Source: Pseudomonadota bacterium
GTDB lineage: Bacteria; Pseudomonadota; Gammaproteobacteria; Burkholderiales; Burkholderiaceae_C
Direction of reading: 5' to 3'
DNA: 50,120 nt
Assembly: GCA_018242005.1 (NCBI GenBank)
Contig: JAFECU010000100.1
Coordinates: forward strand, 1-50,120
Of this stretch, positions 27,450-35,707 are shown in pieces. The notes beneath the pieces were generated by a model. That model was not told the DNA's origin. It ran no database searches and saw only the letters and a program-made list of their open reading frames with translations. A program made the translations under genes and the position numbers. Position 1 is the first letter of the stretch, and the number at the start of each line of letters is the position of its first letter.

Positions 27450-27505
27450 GAAAAGGGCTTCAACGCTTATCCACAAAGCGTCTGTAACTATTAAAAACAT
27501 AGCAT
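27450..27505 (-). repeat. Dispersed hairpin repeat, copy 4
   Basis: Arms ACGCTT and AAAGCGT flank ATCCAC at about 27463-27481. On the minus strand the copy reads TTTTTAATAGTTACAGACGC and ends AAGCCCTTTT. It fills the 66-bp gap between the convergent rsgA and CobD/CbiB-like genes and may terminate both. Confidence 0.7.
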
Positions 27506-28497
27506 CATCCCAGCAGGCGGGCAAGCGTCAGCAGCGCCAACACCAGCATCCACACCACCACCGAGCGCCACACCAGGCCGACCACGCTGCGCAGGTGGCC
27601 CACGTCGGGCTCACGCCCGGGGGTTGCGTCGCTGTCACCGATGTCGGCTCCAGCCTCGAAGCCCGCCTGCACCTGAACGCCACCAGCGTGGCTGCGCAGC
27701 GCCTCGCCGCCCAGGCGCACATTGATGGCGCCGGCGGTGGCGGCCAGCACCACGCCATCGTTGTCATTGGGAAAGCGCTGCGCATGAAAACGCCAACCCT
27801 CTATGGCCTCTTCAAAACTGCCCACCACGGCAAAGCTCATGGCCGTCAGGCGAGCGGGCAGCCAGTCGATCACCATCCAGGCACGCTCGGACGCGCGCTG
27901 CAGCGACTCGCTGGGCGGATGCGCCGTCACCACGCGCGAACGTGAACCCCAATAGCGCGCAACAAATTCGGCCAGCCGGTACAGCACGGCGCCGGCCGGC
28001 CCCAGGCCCAGCGCCGCAAAGACGGAATACCACGCCAGCACGCCAAACACATGGCGGTGCGCGGCAATCACCGAATACTCGATCACATGGCGCACGATCT
28101 CGCTGCGCGGCAGCTCGCTGGCGTCCACCTGTTTCCACTGCGCCAGGCGTGCACGCGCCTCGGCGGCATCGCCGTCCTCCAGCGCGTCGCGTATGGCCGT
28201 GAAATGGTGGCTGAACTGGCGAAAGCCCAGCGTGATGTAGAGCACGGCCACGCTCCATACCAAGGCCAGCGGCCATCCCAGCCAATGCAACAGAGCCCAG
28301 TGAACGGCCAGCACGGCAACCGGAGGCACCAGCACGGCCAGGCTCCAGGCCACCCAGCCATGGTGGGACTGACCCGCATCGAAGCCACGGCACACCGACA
28401 GCGCCCAGGCGCGCAGCCCGGCGTGGATGGGGTTGCTGCGGGCCAGCGGCCTGGCCTGCTCGATGAGCAAGGCGAACAGGATGGCAAAGAAACTCAT
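27505..28497 (-). CDS. CobD/CbiB-like membrane protein
   Basis: 330 residues with several membrane segments, including SLAVLVPPVAVLAVHWALLH and a C-terminal VVWMLVLALLTLARLLG. Family marks are RDALEDGDAAEARARLAQW, EYSVIAAHRHVFGVLAWY and AHPPSESLQRASERAW. True CobD/CbiB makes adenosylcobinamide phosphate in cobalamin synthesis. No other cobalamin gene is near, and in Comamonadaceae this lone relative is conserved beside the Nudix gene, so its function may differ. ATG 28497 starts directly before the first membrane segment. The Nudix gene lies 46 bp upstream on the same strand. Confidence 0.82.
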   Translation of the reverse strand: MSFFAILFALLIEQARPLARSNPIHAGLRAWALSVCRGFDAGQSHHGWVAWSLAVLVPPVAVLAVHWALLHWLGWPLALVWSVAVLYITLGFRQFSHHFTAIRDALEDGDAAEARARLAQWKQVDASELPRSEIVRHVIEYSVIAAHRHVFGVLAWYSVFAALGLGPAGAVLYRLAEFVARYWGSRSRVVTAHPPSESLQRASERAWMVIDWLPARLTAMSFAVVGSFEEAIEGWRFHAQRFPNDNDGVVLAATAGAINVRLGGEALRSHAGGVQVQAGFEAGADIGDSDATPGREPDVGHLRSVVGLVWRSVVVWMLVLALLTLARLLG

Positions 28498-28543
28498 GGC
28501 GGCAATCATAGCGGCGCCGCCCCGCGGGCCTTGCCGCCCCCAG

Positions 28544-29272
28544 TCACGACGCCAGCATGAAGCGATAAAAATTGCGCAGCATGGCCGCCGTGGCCCCCCA
28601 GATGTAGCGCTGGCGCTCACCGTCCTGGTAGGGCATGGCAAACCATTCGCGCCGCAGGCCCTGCCACTCGAGTGCGTGGCGCTCATGGTGGGCAGGGTTG
28701 AGAAGGAAATCGAGCGGCACCTCGAACACGTCGGCCACCTCATGCGGGTTGGGCTGCAGCGCGAAGTCGGGTTTCACCAGTGCAACGACGGGCGTGACGA
28801 TGAAGGACGAACCCGTCACATAGATGGGCAGGCTGCCCAGTACCTCGACGCTGGCGGCCTCCAGGCCCACCTCCTCATGCGCCTCGCGCAGGGCGGTGGC
28901 CGCCGCATCGGAATCCTCGGGATCGGTGCGCCCGCCAGGGAAGGCCACCTGGCCCTTGTGCGTCGATAGGTTTGCGGTGCGTTCGGTCAGCAGCACCGTG
29001 GGCCGGTCGCGCTGCACGATGGGCATCAGCACGGCTGCGTGCACGGTCGCTCGTTCGACAAACTTGCGTTCGCGCACGATCTCGGGCGTCCACGGCGGCG
29101 GTGCGGCAAAGCGCTGGCGCAGTGCATCGGGCGTCTGGGCCGCAGCCGGCACGACGGGCAGGCCGACATCCACGCCCACGAGCGGCACGGCGCGCGGATC
29201 GAAGTCGGGCAGCGAGGACAGGGACGACAGGGCCGCCGCCGCTTCAGAACCAGTGGAAAGAAAGGAGCTCAC
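28544..29272 (-). CDS. CoA pyrophosphatase (Nudix hydrolase, NudL-like)
   Basis: About 242 residues. The Nudix box is intact, GGRTDPEDSDAAATALREAH then EEVGL, and is preceded by LSTHKGQVAFPGG, the extended NudL/CoAse signature. The enzyme cleaves CoA to 4'-phosphopantetheine and 3',5'-ADP. The start is uncertain: no ATG exists in a sensible place. GTG at 29272 is the best choice, and it has no strong ribosome site. The frame runs on upstream through a terminator hairpin (29290-29326), which argues against any longer form. Confidence 0.88.
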   Translation of the reverse strand: MSSFLSTGSEAAAALSSLSSLPDFDPRAVPLVGVDVGLPVVPAAAQTPDALRQRFAAPPPWTPEIVRERKFVERATVHAAVLMPIVQRDRPTVLLTERTANLSTHKGQVAFPGGRTDPEDSDAAATALREAHEEVGLEAASVEVLGSLPIYVTGSSFIVTPVVALVKPDFALQPNPHEVADVFEVPLDFLLNPAHHERHALEWQGLRREWFAMPYQDGERQRYIWGATAAMLRNFYRFMLAS

Positions 29273-29289
29273 GAATCGAGGCCAGAATG

Positions 29290-29326
29290 AAAAAACCGCT
29301 ACAGGCCTGCGCACTGTAGCGGTTTT
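29290..29326 (-). terminator. Intrinsic terminator after rplS
   Basis: A perfect 13-bp stem, AAAACCGCTACAG (29292-29304) and CTGTAGCGGTTTT (29314-29326), has A/T runs on both sides and could work in either direction. It lies 26 bases beyond the rplS stop and ends the rpsP-rimM-trmD-rplS operon. Confidence 0.92.
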
Positions 29327-29351
29327 GCAGCAAGATGCCGTGGGCGCCGGA

Positions 29352-29735
<384 letters not shown>

Positions 29736-29854
29736 GGTTGGGTTTCCAGCGATCATGTCCGCACCAGGATTGGCTCTGGCGCCCCTATTGGCACCTTGTG
29801 GCTACCGGTGTACGTGCACCCGTAGCGGCCGGCCAGAGGATCGAGAACCGGGGA

Positions 29855-30622
29855 TTATAGCAATTCCTGGCGCTGCGCCAGGAATTGCTCGTCCACCCGC
29901 GTGAGCTGGCCGCGCTCACGCGCCGCATTCAACAAGTCGGGCCGCTGGCGTGCGGTAATTGACAGGCGCTGCTCGCGGCGCCAGCGCTCGATCTGCGCGT
30001 GGTGGCCCGACAGCAGCTGTGCCGGTACGCTTCGCCCCTCCCACTGTTCGGGCCGGGTGTAGTGCGGGCAGTCGAGCAGGCCGTCGAGCGCCGGGTTGAA
30101 GCTGTCCAGCTGGTGGCTGCCCTCGTCATGCAGCACGCCGGGCTGCAGACGCGCCACGGCGTCGAGCAGAGCCATGGCCGCGATCTCGCCGCCCGACAGC
30201 ACGAAGTCACCCAGGCTGATCTGCACGGCGACATGGGCATCGATGAACCGCTGATCCACGCCCTCGTAGCGCCCGCACAGCAGAACCGCGCCTGCGCTGG
30301 CCGACCAGCCCTGCACCGCCGCATGGTCCAGCCTGCTGCCTATGGGCGAGAACAGCACCAGCGGCGCCTGCGCGCCCACGTCTTCGGCGCGGTCGGCACG
30401 AATCGCCGCCAGGCAGCGCGCCAGCGGCTCGGCCAGCATGACCATGCCAGGCCCACCGCCAAAGGGACGGTCGTCCACGCGGCGGTAATTGCCCTCGGCA
30501 TGGTCGCGCGGATTCCACAGCCGCACCTGCACCTGACCCGAGGCGTAGGCGCGCCGCGTCACGCCACTGGCGAGGAAAGGCGCGAACAACTCGGGAAACA
30601 GGGTGATGACGTCAAAGCGCAT
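29855..30622 (-). CDS. trmD: tRNA (guanine-N1-)-methyltransferase TrmD
   Basis: 255 residues. [20 protein letters not shown] is the standard opening. The knotted SPOUT-fold motifs are GGGPGMVML (about 57-65), the segment [13 protein letters not shown] and the [11 protein letters not shown] loop. TrmD methylates G37 of tRNAs with an SAM-derived methyl group and prevents +1 frameshifting. It is 15 bp from rimM in the conserved order. Its last codons, for [10 protein letters not shown], lie within a perfect 27-nt palindrome. Confidence 0.97.
   Translation of the reverse strand: MRFDVITLFPELFAPFLASGVTRRAYASGQVQVRLWNPRDHAEGNYRRVDDRPFGGGPGMVMLAEPLARCLAAIRADRAEDVGAQAPLVLFSPIGSRLDHAAVQGWSASAGAVLLCGRYEGVDQRFIDAHVAVQISLGDFVLSGGEIAAMALLDAVARLQPGVLHDEGSHQLDSFNPALDGLLDCPHYTRPEQWEGRSVPAQLLSGHHAQIERWRREQRLSITARQRPDLLNAARERGQLTRVDEQFLAQRQELL
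29862..29888. repeat. Perfect palindrome at the 3' end of trmD
   Basis: Two 13-base arms (CAATTCCTGGCGC and GCGCCAGGAATTG) are separated by one base. All of it is inside the trmD reading frame, four bases from the stop codon. It may stall or protect the mRNA; there is no T run, so it is not a standard terminator. Confidence 0.85.
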
Positions 30623-30637
30623 GGGTGGCTATGGCCC

Positions 30638-31210
30638 TCAGTAGTCCGGCTGCCAGTCCACGGTGATGCAGCGCCCGGCCAGATCCACCTTGTCCACATA
30701 GGCGGAGACGAAGGGAATCATGCGCTCCTGCGCCTTGCCCTCGTGCTCGTAGTTGAGCACCAGCGTGGTCTGCGGGCCCATGGCCAGCAGCTCGCGCACC
30801 ACGCCTAGTGGTGCGCCCTCGCGGTTGACCACGGCCAGGCCGATCAGATCCACCCAGTAATACTCATCGTCACCCGCAGCGGGAAAGCTCTCGCGCGGCA
30901 CGAAGATGCGCGCGCCGCGCAGCGCCTCGGCCGCGTTGCGATCGTCCACCCCCTGCGCCCAGGCCACGATGGAGTCGGAATGGGCGCGAGCCTGGCGAAT
31001 CGGCAACAAGACCGTACCCGTGAAAAAGCTTTTTGCCCCCTTTTCGGCCGGCTGCAGGAACCAGGTCTTGCTGGCAAACAACGCCTCGGGGGCGCTGCTG
31101 TAGGGCAGAACCTTGAACCAGCCCTTCACGCCCCAGGCGTCGGCGATGCGGCCCACCTCCACGGCATCGGGAGGCAATTCGGCAACTTCCAGGGCTGGCA
31201 TCTGGGACAT
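30638..31210 (-). CDS. rimM: Ribosome maturation factor RimM
   Basis: 190 residues from ATG 31210 (187 if ATG 31201 is used; neither has a strong ribosome site). The N-terminal domain has VEVGRIADAWGVKGWFKVLP. The C-terminal PRC-barrel includes DEYYWVDLIGLAVVNREGAP and ends in DKVDLAGRCITVDWQPDY. RimM binds S19 and helps 30S head assembly. It follows rpsP after a 90-bp gap that contains a terminator-like hairpin, so its level is probably set below that of S16. trmD follows 15 bp downstream. Confidence 0.95.
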   Translation of the reverse strand: MSQMPALEVAELPPDAVEVGRIADAWGVKGWFKVLPYSSAPEALFASKTWFLQPAEKGAKSFFTGTVLLPIRQARAHSDSIVAWAQGVDDRNAAEALRGARIFVPRESFPAAGDDEYYWVDLIGLAVVNREGAPLGVVRELLAMGPQTTLVLNYEHEGKAQERMIPFVSAYVDKVDLAGRCITVDWQPDY

Positions 31211-31238
31211 GGCGGCAGGGTGCAATGATGAGGGCAAT

Positions 31239-31279
31239 AAAAAAGGCGGGGCCCGTCAGCTGCGCCAACGGGGCCCGCC
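31239..31279 (-). terminator. Terminator/attenuator between rpsP and rimM
   Basis: Arms at 31245-31256 (GGCGGGGCCCGT) and 31268-31279 (ACGGGGCCCGCC) pair with a single central mismatch. Six A residues at 31239-31244 give a U run in the minus-strand transcript. It is strong enough to end most rpsP transcripts before rimM. Confidence 0.8.
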
Positions 31280-31300
31280 CTTTTCGGGACTTCGAACCGA

Positions 31301-31552
31301 TCAGGCAGCCTGCTTGGCGGCTTGCTTGATCAGGCGATCCACGGTGGGGGAGCTCTGCGCGCCCACGCTCTTCCAGTAGGTCAGGCGGTCCTGGGCGATG
31401 CGCAGGGCTTCTTCACCGCCCTTGGCCGAGGGGTTGTAGAAACCCAGGCGCTCGATGAAGCGGCCGTCACGGCGCACGCGCTTGTCGGCAACGACGATGT
31501 TGTAGAACGGACGAGCCTTGGCGCCGCCGCGGGAGAGTCGAATCACGACCAT
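31301..31552 (-). CDS. rpsP: 30S ribosomal protein S16
   Basis: 83 residues, [20 protein letters not shown] through [17 protein letters not shown], the full S16 fold at family length. The ATG at 31552 has GAAGGA eight bases upstream. It is the first gene of the rpsP-rimM-trmD-rplS operon and is divergent from the GNAT gene, so the operon promoter lies in 31553-31674. Confidence 0.98.
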   Translation of the reverse strand: MVVIRLSRGGAKARPFYNIVVADKRVRRDGRFIERLGFYNPSAKGGEEALRIAQDRLTYWKSVGAQSSPTVDRLIKQAAKQAA

Positions 31553-31674
31553 AATGAATCCTTCGGGTGGTCGCAGCAGATGCTGCACTGATTTTGCGGC
31601 GTTTGAGACACGCGACTTGGCCACCCGGCCAGCGACACGCTGCAAAGCCGGCAATTATATCCATATCCACGCTC

Positions 31675-32196
31675 ATGCCTACCCTGCGCGCCAGCCGCGA
31701 TGACGACATCCCGGCCATCACTGCCATCTACGCCCACCATGTGCTGCACGGCACGGGCACCTTCGAGGTCGACCCGCCCAGCATCCAGGACATGGCCGCG
31801 CGCCGCGCCGACGTGCTGGCCCGGGGCCTGCCCTACCTGGTGGCCGAGGAAGGCGGGCAGCTTGCGGGCTTTGCCTACTGCAACTGGTTCAAGCCCCGCC
31901 CGGCCTATCGCTTCTCCGCCGAGGATTCGATCTACGTGGCCGACGCGGTGCGCGGCCGCGGCCTGGGCCGCCAGCTGCTGGATGCACTGGCGGACGAGGC
32001 GCAGGCCGCGGGCGTGCGCAAGCTGCTGGCGGTGATCGGTGACTCGGCCAACGCCGGCTCCATCGCGCTGCACCGCGCCGCCGGATTCACCGAAGTGGGC
32101 GTGATGCGCTCCGTGGGCTGGAAGTTTGGCGCCTGGCGCGACATCGTGCTCATGGAAAAGCCCCTGGGCGCGGGCGATGCCACGGCCCCCGAATAG
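31675..32196 (+). CDS. GNAT-family N-acetyltransferase (phosphinothricin acetyltransferase-like)
   Basis: 173 residues. The start, TLRASRDDDIPAITAIYAHH followed by VLHGTGTFEVDPP, is typical of the PAT/bar subgroup. The acetyl-CoA loop is VADAVRGRGLGRQLLDAL (about 91-108), and ALHRAAGFTEVGVMRSVGWK completes the fold. Members acetylate phosphinothricin, methionine sulfone or other small amines; the natural substrate here is not known. ATG 31675 fits the family N-terminus. It is divergent from rpsP and 10 bp before the TM2 protein gene. Confidence 0.9.
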   Translation: MPTLRASRDDDIPAITAIYAHHVLHGTGTFEVDPPSIQDMAARRADVLARGLPYLVAEEGGQLAGFAYCNWFKPRPAYRFSAEDSIYVADAVRGRGLGRQLLDALADEAQAAGVRKLLAVIGDSANAGSIALHRAAGFTEVGVMRSVGWKFGAWRDIVLMEKPLGAGDATAPE

Positions 32197-32206
32197 AGCA
32201 GCACCC

Positions 32207-32665
32207 ATGACCCCTACCATGAAGAACAAGACCGTCGCCGCCTGGCTCGCCTTCCTCGGCGGCCCCCTGGGACTGCACCGCTTCTACCTGTACGGTCTTG
32301 GCGACATGCTCGGCTGGCTGCTGCCCGTGCCGACGGCGCTGGGGCTCTATGGCATAGAGCGCATCCAGACATTGGGGCAGGACGACCAGCTCAGCTGGCT
32401 TCTGGTCCCGTTGCTGGGCTTCACGATCGCCAGCTGCGCGCTGTGCGCCATCGTCTACGGGCTCATGTCGCCCGAAAAATGGAACGCCCGCTTCAATCGC
32501 TGCGCAGCCCCCGATGCCGAGCCGGGCCGCACCAACTGGTTCACGGTGTTTGCCGTCACCACTGCGCTGCTGGTGGGCGCGGCCGTGCTGCTGGCAAGCA
32601 TTGCGTTCAGCCTTCAGCACTACTTCGAGTACCAGGTCGAGGAAGCGCGGAAAATCTCGCAGTGA
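32207..32665 (+). CDS. TM2-domain membrane protein
   Basis: 152 residues. The TM2 domain is at the N-terminus: VAAWLAFLGGPLGLHRFYLY followed by GLGDMLGWLLP, two short helices joined by the characteristic G-x-H-R-F-Y-L turn. Two further hydrophobic segments follow (LLVPLLGFTIASCALCAIVY and FAVTTALLVGAAVLLASIAF). Function is unknown for this family in bacteria. ATG 32207 or 32219 are both possible. It is convergent with the Pit gene; the 52-bp gap between their stops contains an imperfect GC-rich hairpin (CCGAG...CTCGG) that may terminate. Confidence 0.82.
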   Translation: MTPTMKNKTVAAWLAFLGGPLGLHRFYLYGLGDMLGWLLPVPTALGLYGIERIQTLGQDDQLSWLLVPLLGFTIASCALCAIVYGLMSPEKWNARFNRCAAPDAEPGRTNWFTVFAVTTALLVGAAVLLASIAFSLQHYFEYQVEEARKISQ

Positions 32666-32717
32666 TCCTCCCCCCGAGGCACGCTGCGCCCGTTGCACGG
32701 GGTGCGCTCGGCAGCAA

Positions 32718-33728
32718 TCAGTAGAGCTGCAGGCTGATCCAGTAGGCCACCGCAGCCACGAATGCGCTGGCCGGTATGGTCAGGATCCACGCCCAGATGA
32801 TGTTGCCCGCCACGCCCCAGCGCACGGCGCTTGCGCGCTGGGTCGAGCCCACGCCGACGATGGCGCCGGTGATGGTATGGGTGGTGGAGACCGGCACGCC
32901 CAGCAGGGTGGCGAAGAACAGCGTAAACGCGCCACCCGATTCGGCGCAGAAGCCGCCCACGGGCTTGAGCTTGGTGATCTTCTGGCCCATGGTCTTGACG
33001 ATGCGCCAGCCGCCGAACATGGTGCCCATGCCGATGGCCGCGTAGCATGCAACGATGGCCCAGACGGGCGGCGAGCCGTCGCTGGCCGAGGCGTAGCCAG
33101 TGGCGATGAGCAGCAGCCAGATGATGCCTATGGTTTTCTGCGCGTCGTTGCCGCCATGGCCCAGGCTGTAGGCGCCCGCGGAGAGCAGTTGCAGGCGGCG
33201 GAACCACTTGTCCACCTTGCTCGGACGCATGCGTCTGAAGGTCCAGGCGACGATGACCATCATGGCCGAGCCCAATATGAAACCCAGCAGGGGCGAGATG
33301 AAGATGAAGGCCACCGTCTTGAAGATGCCGCTGGCCACCAGGGCGCCGGTGCCGGACTTGGCCACCACCGAGCCGACGATGCCGCCGATGAGCGCATGCG
33401 ACGAACTGCTCGGAATGCCGTAATACCAGGTGATGACGTTCCAGGTGATGGCACCAACCAGCGCACCAAAGATGACATGGGTATCGACCACGCTGGGGTC
33501 GGCAATGCCCTTGCCGACGGTGGCGGCCACGCTCAGGTGGAAGATGAAAATTGCCAGGAAGTTGAAAAAGGCCGCGAAGACGACGGCCTGGGTGGGTTTG
33601 AGCACGCCCGTGGAGACCACGGTGGCGATGGAGTTGGCCGCGTCATGGAACCCGTTCATGAAGTCGAACAGGATAGCCAGAGCCACCAGCACGACAACGA
33701 CCCACAGGGCGGTTTGTACCGTTTGCAT
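32718..33728 (-). CDS. pit: Low-affinity inorganic phosphate transporter (Pit family)
   Basis: 336 residues, about ten membrane segments. The two inverted PHO4 signatures are FMNGFHDAANSIATVVSTG near the N-terminus and SLGHGGNDAQKTIG past the middle. GVPVSTTHTITGAIVGVG lies in the C-terminal repeat. It imports metal-phosphate by proton symport. ATG 33728 starts just before the first helix. The DUF47 gene is 26 bp upstream in the same direction, a common pairing in which the DUF47 protein modulates Pit. Confidence 0.94.
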   Translation of the reverse strand: MQTVQTALWVVVVLVALAILFDFMNGFHDAANSIATVVSTGVLKPTQAVVFAAFFNFLAIFIFHLSVAATVGKGIADPSVVDTHVIFGALVGAITWNVITWYYGIPSSSSHALIGGIVGSVVAKSGTGALVASGIFKTVAFIFISPLLGFILGSAMMVIVAWTFRRMRPSKVDKWFRRLQLLSAGAYSLGHGGNDAQKTIGIIWLLLIATGYASASDGSPPVWAIVACYAAIGMGTMFGGWRIVKTMGQKITKLKPVGGFCAESGGAFTLFFATLLGVPVSTTHTITGAIVGVGSTQRASAVRWGVAGNIIWAWILTIPASAFVAAVAYWISLQLY

Positions 33729-33754
33729 GGTTAGAAAAGCCTTTGCGCGCGGAC

Positions 33755-34402
33755 TCAGGAGTTTTCGAGGATCACGCCCTCGATGAGGTTGGCCACGTCC
33801 TCGCACTTGTCGGTGATGGTCTCGAGCAGCTCATAGATGGCCTTGAGCTTGATGAGCTCGCGCACATCGTTCTCCTCGCGGAACAGCTTGCTCATGGCGC
33901 TGCGCAGCACGCGGTCGGCATCGCCCTCCAGACGGTCGATTTCCTCGCAGGTCTTGAGCGCCGCCTCGGCCACGGCCGGGTCGGCAATGCGCGACAACAG
34001 CTTCACGGCGTCGCGCACGCGCTCGCAGCATTTGACGCTCAGGTCCGTCAGGCGTGAGATCTCGTCCGTCATATGGCGAATGTCATACAGCGCCATGGTC
34101 TCGGCCGAGTCCTGAATCAGGTCGGCCACGTCGTCCATGGTGTTGATCAGCGAGTGGATCTGCTCGCGGTCGATGGGCGTGATGAAGGTCTTGTGCAGAG
34201 CGCGGTTGACCTCGTGCGTGACGCGATCCGCGGCGCGCTCGGCGTTGTCCACGTCCTGGTTGTACTGATCCCTCAGGTGGGTGTCGCTGTAGTTGGCCAC
34301 CAGCTGCGAAAACGCGCGCGCGGCTTCGACGATACGGTCTGCATGCTGGTTGAACATCTCAAAAAAATTGCCCTCGCGGGGCAACAGCTTTCCAAACAAC
34401 AT
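33755..34402 (-). CDS. DUF47/PhoU-like regulator of Pit
   Basis: 215 residues, all helical. The start MLFGKLLPREGNFFEMFNQH and the segments HKTFITPIDREQIHSLINTM and EGDADRVLRSAMSKLF are diagnostic for DUF47 (TIGR00153-type) proteins, distant relatives of PhoU. Conserved Asp/Glu residues in DDVADLIQD and EEIDRLEGDAD are probable metal ligands. It is co-transcribed with pit. The region upstream (34403-34641) is divergent toward the outer-membrane protein gene; I saw no convincing Pho box. Confidence 0.92.
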   Translation of the reverse strand: MLFGKLLPREGNFFEMFNQHADRIVEAARAFSQLVANYSDTHLRDQYNQDVDNAERAADRVTHEVNRALHKTFITPIDREQIHSLINTMDDVADLIQDSAETMALYDIRHMTDEISRLTDLSVKCCERVRDAVKLLSRIADPAVAEAALKTCEEIDRLEGDADRVLRSAMSKLFREENDVRELIKLKAIYELLETITDKCEDVANLIEGVILENS

Positions 34403-34641
34403 GTCGACTCCTGATCGAACCTTTGCGTGCAATATGGCGCAGAGTTGAGCATCGTGTGACAAATCTGCGAAAACCGCGAGTTTAACCGGCACCCGGCGCA
34501 CTCCCTGTCGCCTGGCACAAACCCTGATTTCCGTCGGATATTCCCTACACAGTGCCATCGTCTGCACCCACACAACGTAGTGAATGCTCGCCGTAGATTG
34601 AAGCGTGAAAGCGCCCGCGACCGGGCCATACAAGGGCTGCC

Positions 34642-35229
34642 ATGAAATCGACCATCCGTTTTCTGCTCTTTGCGGCGCTGCTGGGCGGCACCGCCACGAC
34701 CGGCATCGCCCAGACGCGGGCCGACTCGTCCTTGGTGCCGGGCCTGTCGCGCGGCTATCTGGGCCTGAGCGCCGGCATCTCCAAATACGACCTGCGCAGC
34801 GGCAGCGGTGGCTTCAACTTTGACGACAGCGACACGGCCATCAAGCTGTACACGGGCGCCTACTTCCTCCCCAACCTGGGGCTGGAACTGGGCTACCTGG
34901 ACCTGGGCCGTGCGCGCCGAATAGGCGGCAACACCAGCGCGCGCGGCCTCAACCTGAGCCTGGTGGGGCGACTGCCCGTGACCACGCAGCTCGATCTGCT
35001 GGGAAAGCTGGGCACCATCTACGGGCGCACCAATACCGGGGGCTATGGTGGCTATGGCGTGCAGCCGGGCAAGGCCGATGGCTTTGGCCTCTCCTACGGC
35101 GCGGGGCTGCGCTGGGCCTTCACGCCCCAATGGTCGGCAGTTCTTGAATGGGAACGCTACCGCCTGCACTTTGCCGACCGCAACTCCGACGTGGACACGA
35201 CGACGCTGGGCTTGCAGTACAGCTATTGA
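34642..35229 (+). CDS. Small outer-membrane beta-barrel protein
   Basis: 195 residues. A signal peptide (FLLFAALLGGTATTGIAQ) precedes alternating polar and aromatic strands such as YLGLSAGISKYDL, GLELGYLDLGRAR and WSAVLEWERYRLHFADRNSD. It ends TTLGLQYSY with a C-terminal aromatic, the usual signal for barrel insertion. Length and pattern fit an eight-stranded OmpA/OmpW-like barrel with no periplasmic domain. A glycine/tyrosine-rich loop NTGGYGGYGVQPGKADG is probably extracellular. No specific function can be assigned. Confidence 0.85.
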   Translation: MKSTIRFLLFAALLGGTATTGIAQTRADSSLVPGLSRGYLGLSAGISKYDLRSGSGGFNFDDSDTAIKLYTGAYFLPNLGLELGYLDLGRARRIGGNTSARGLNLSLVGRLPVTTQLDLLGKLGTIYGRTNTGGYGGYGVQPGKADGFGLSYGAGLRWAFTPQWSAVLEWERYRLHFADRNSDVDTTTLGLQYSY

Positions 35230-35267
35230 AGAGGTTTTGCGTTTTGCGGCGCTCAACCCTCATCGAC

Positions 35268-35633
35268 CTACGCACCGCGGAAGATGAAGAACACAGCGCC
35301 CACCAGGCACAGCCCCGCCCAGAGGTAGTCCCACCTGAGCGGCTGGTCCATATAGAACACGGCAAACGGCACGAACACGCTCAGCGTGATGACCTCCTGC
35401 AGTATCTTGAGCTGCCCCAGACTGAACTGAGCGTGGCCTATGCGGTTGGCCGGCACCTGCAGCAGGTATTCGAACAGCGCGATACCCCAGCTGATGAGCG
35501 CCGCCACATACCAAGGCGCCGTGGCCAGGTTCTTGAGGTGGCCGTACCAGGCAAAGGTCATGAAGACATTGCTGGCCACCAGCAGCAAAACGGTCTGCAG
35601 CGGGATGGGCAGGGTTTGCAGGGCGCTGAGCAT
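35268..35633 (-). CDS. DUF486-family small membrane protein
   Basis: 121 residues, four hydrophobic segments. TFAWYGHLKN near the start and the FEYLLQVPANRIG block followed by FSLGQLKILQEVITL are characteristic of DUF486, which is related to the drug/metabolite transporter superfamily. Its role is unknown. It is convergent with the barrel gene and 74 bp upstream of livF on the same strand, but a partial dispersed repeat sits between, so co-transcription with liv is doubtful. Confidence 0.88.
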   Translation of the reverse strand: MLSALQTLPIPLQTVLLLVASNVFMTFAWYGHLKNLATAPWYVAALISWGIALFEYLLQVPANRIGHAQFSLGQLKILQEVITLSVFVPFAVFYMDQPLRWDYLWAGLCLVGAVFFIFRGA

Positions 35634-35673
35634 AGCCCGGATTATGAGTCAATTCCGGCTCGAACGCCCGTCC

Positions 35674-35707
35674 AAAAAGCACCAGTAGCTATGCTAAAAG
35701 AAGCGCA
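35674..35707 (-). repeat. Dispersed hairpin repeat, truncated copy 5
   Basis: On the minus strand it reads TTTTAGCATAGCTACTGGTG then CTTTTTGG. It has the AT-rich box and the end block without a proper hairpin between them. It lies between the livF stop and the DUF486 start. Confidence 0.4.

Noticed and set aside
27505-28497. A cobalamin biosynthesis locus
   Set aside because: Only a lone CobD/CbiB-like gene is present, with no cob or cbi neighbours.
34403-34641. Pho box upstream of the DUF47-pit operon
   Set aside because: TTTGTCACA on the minus strand resembles half a Pho box, but no second half lies at the required spacing.
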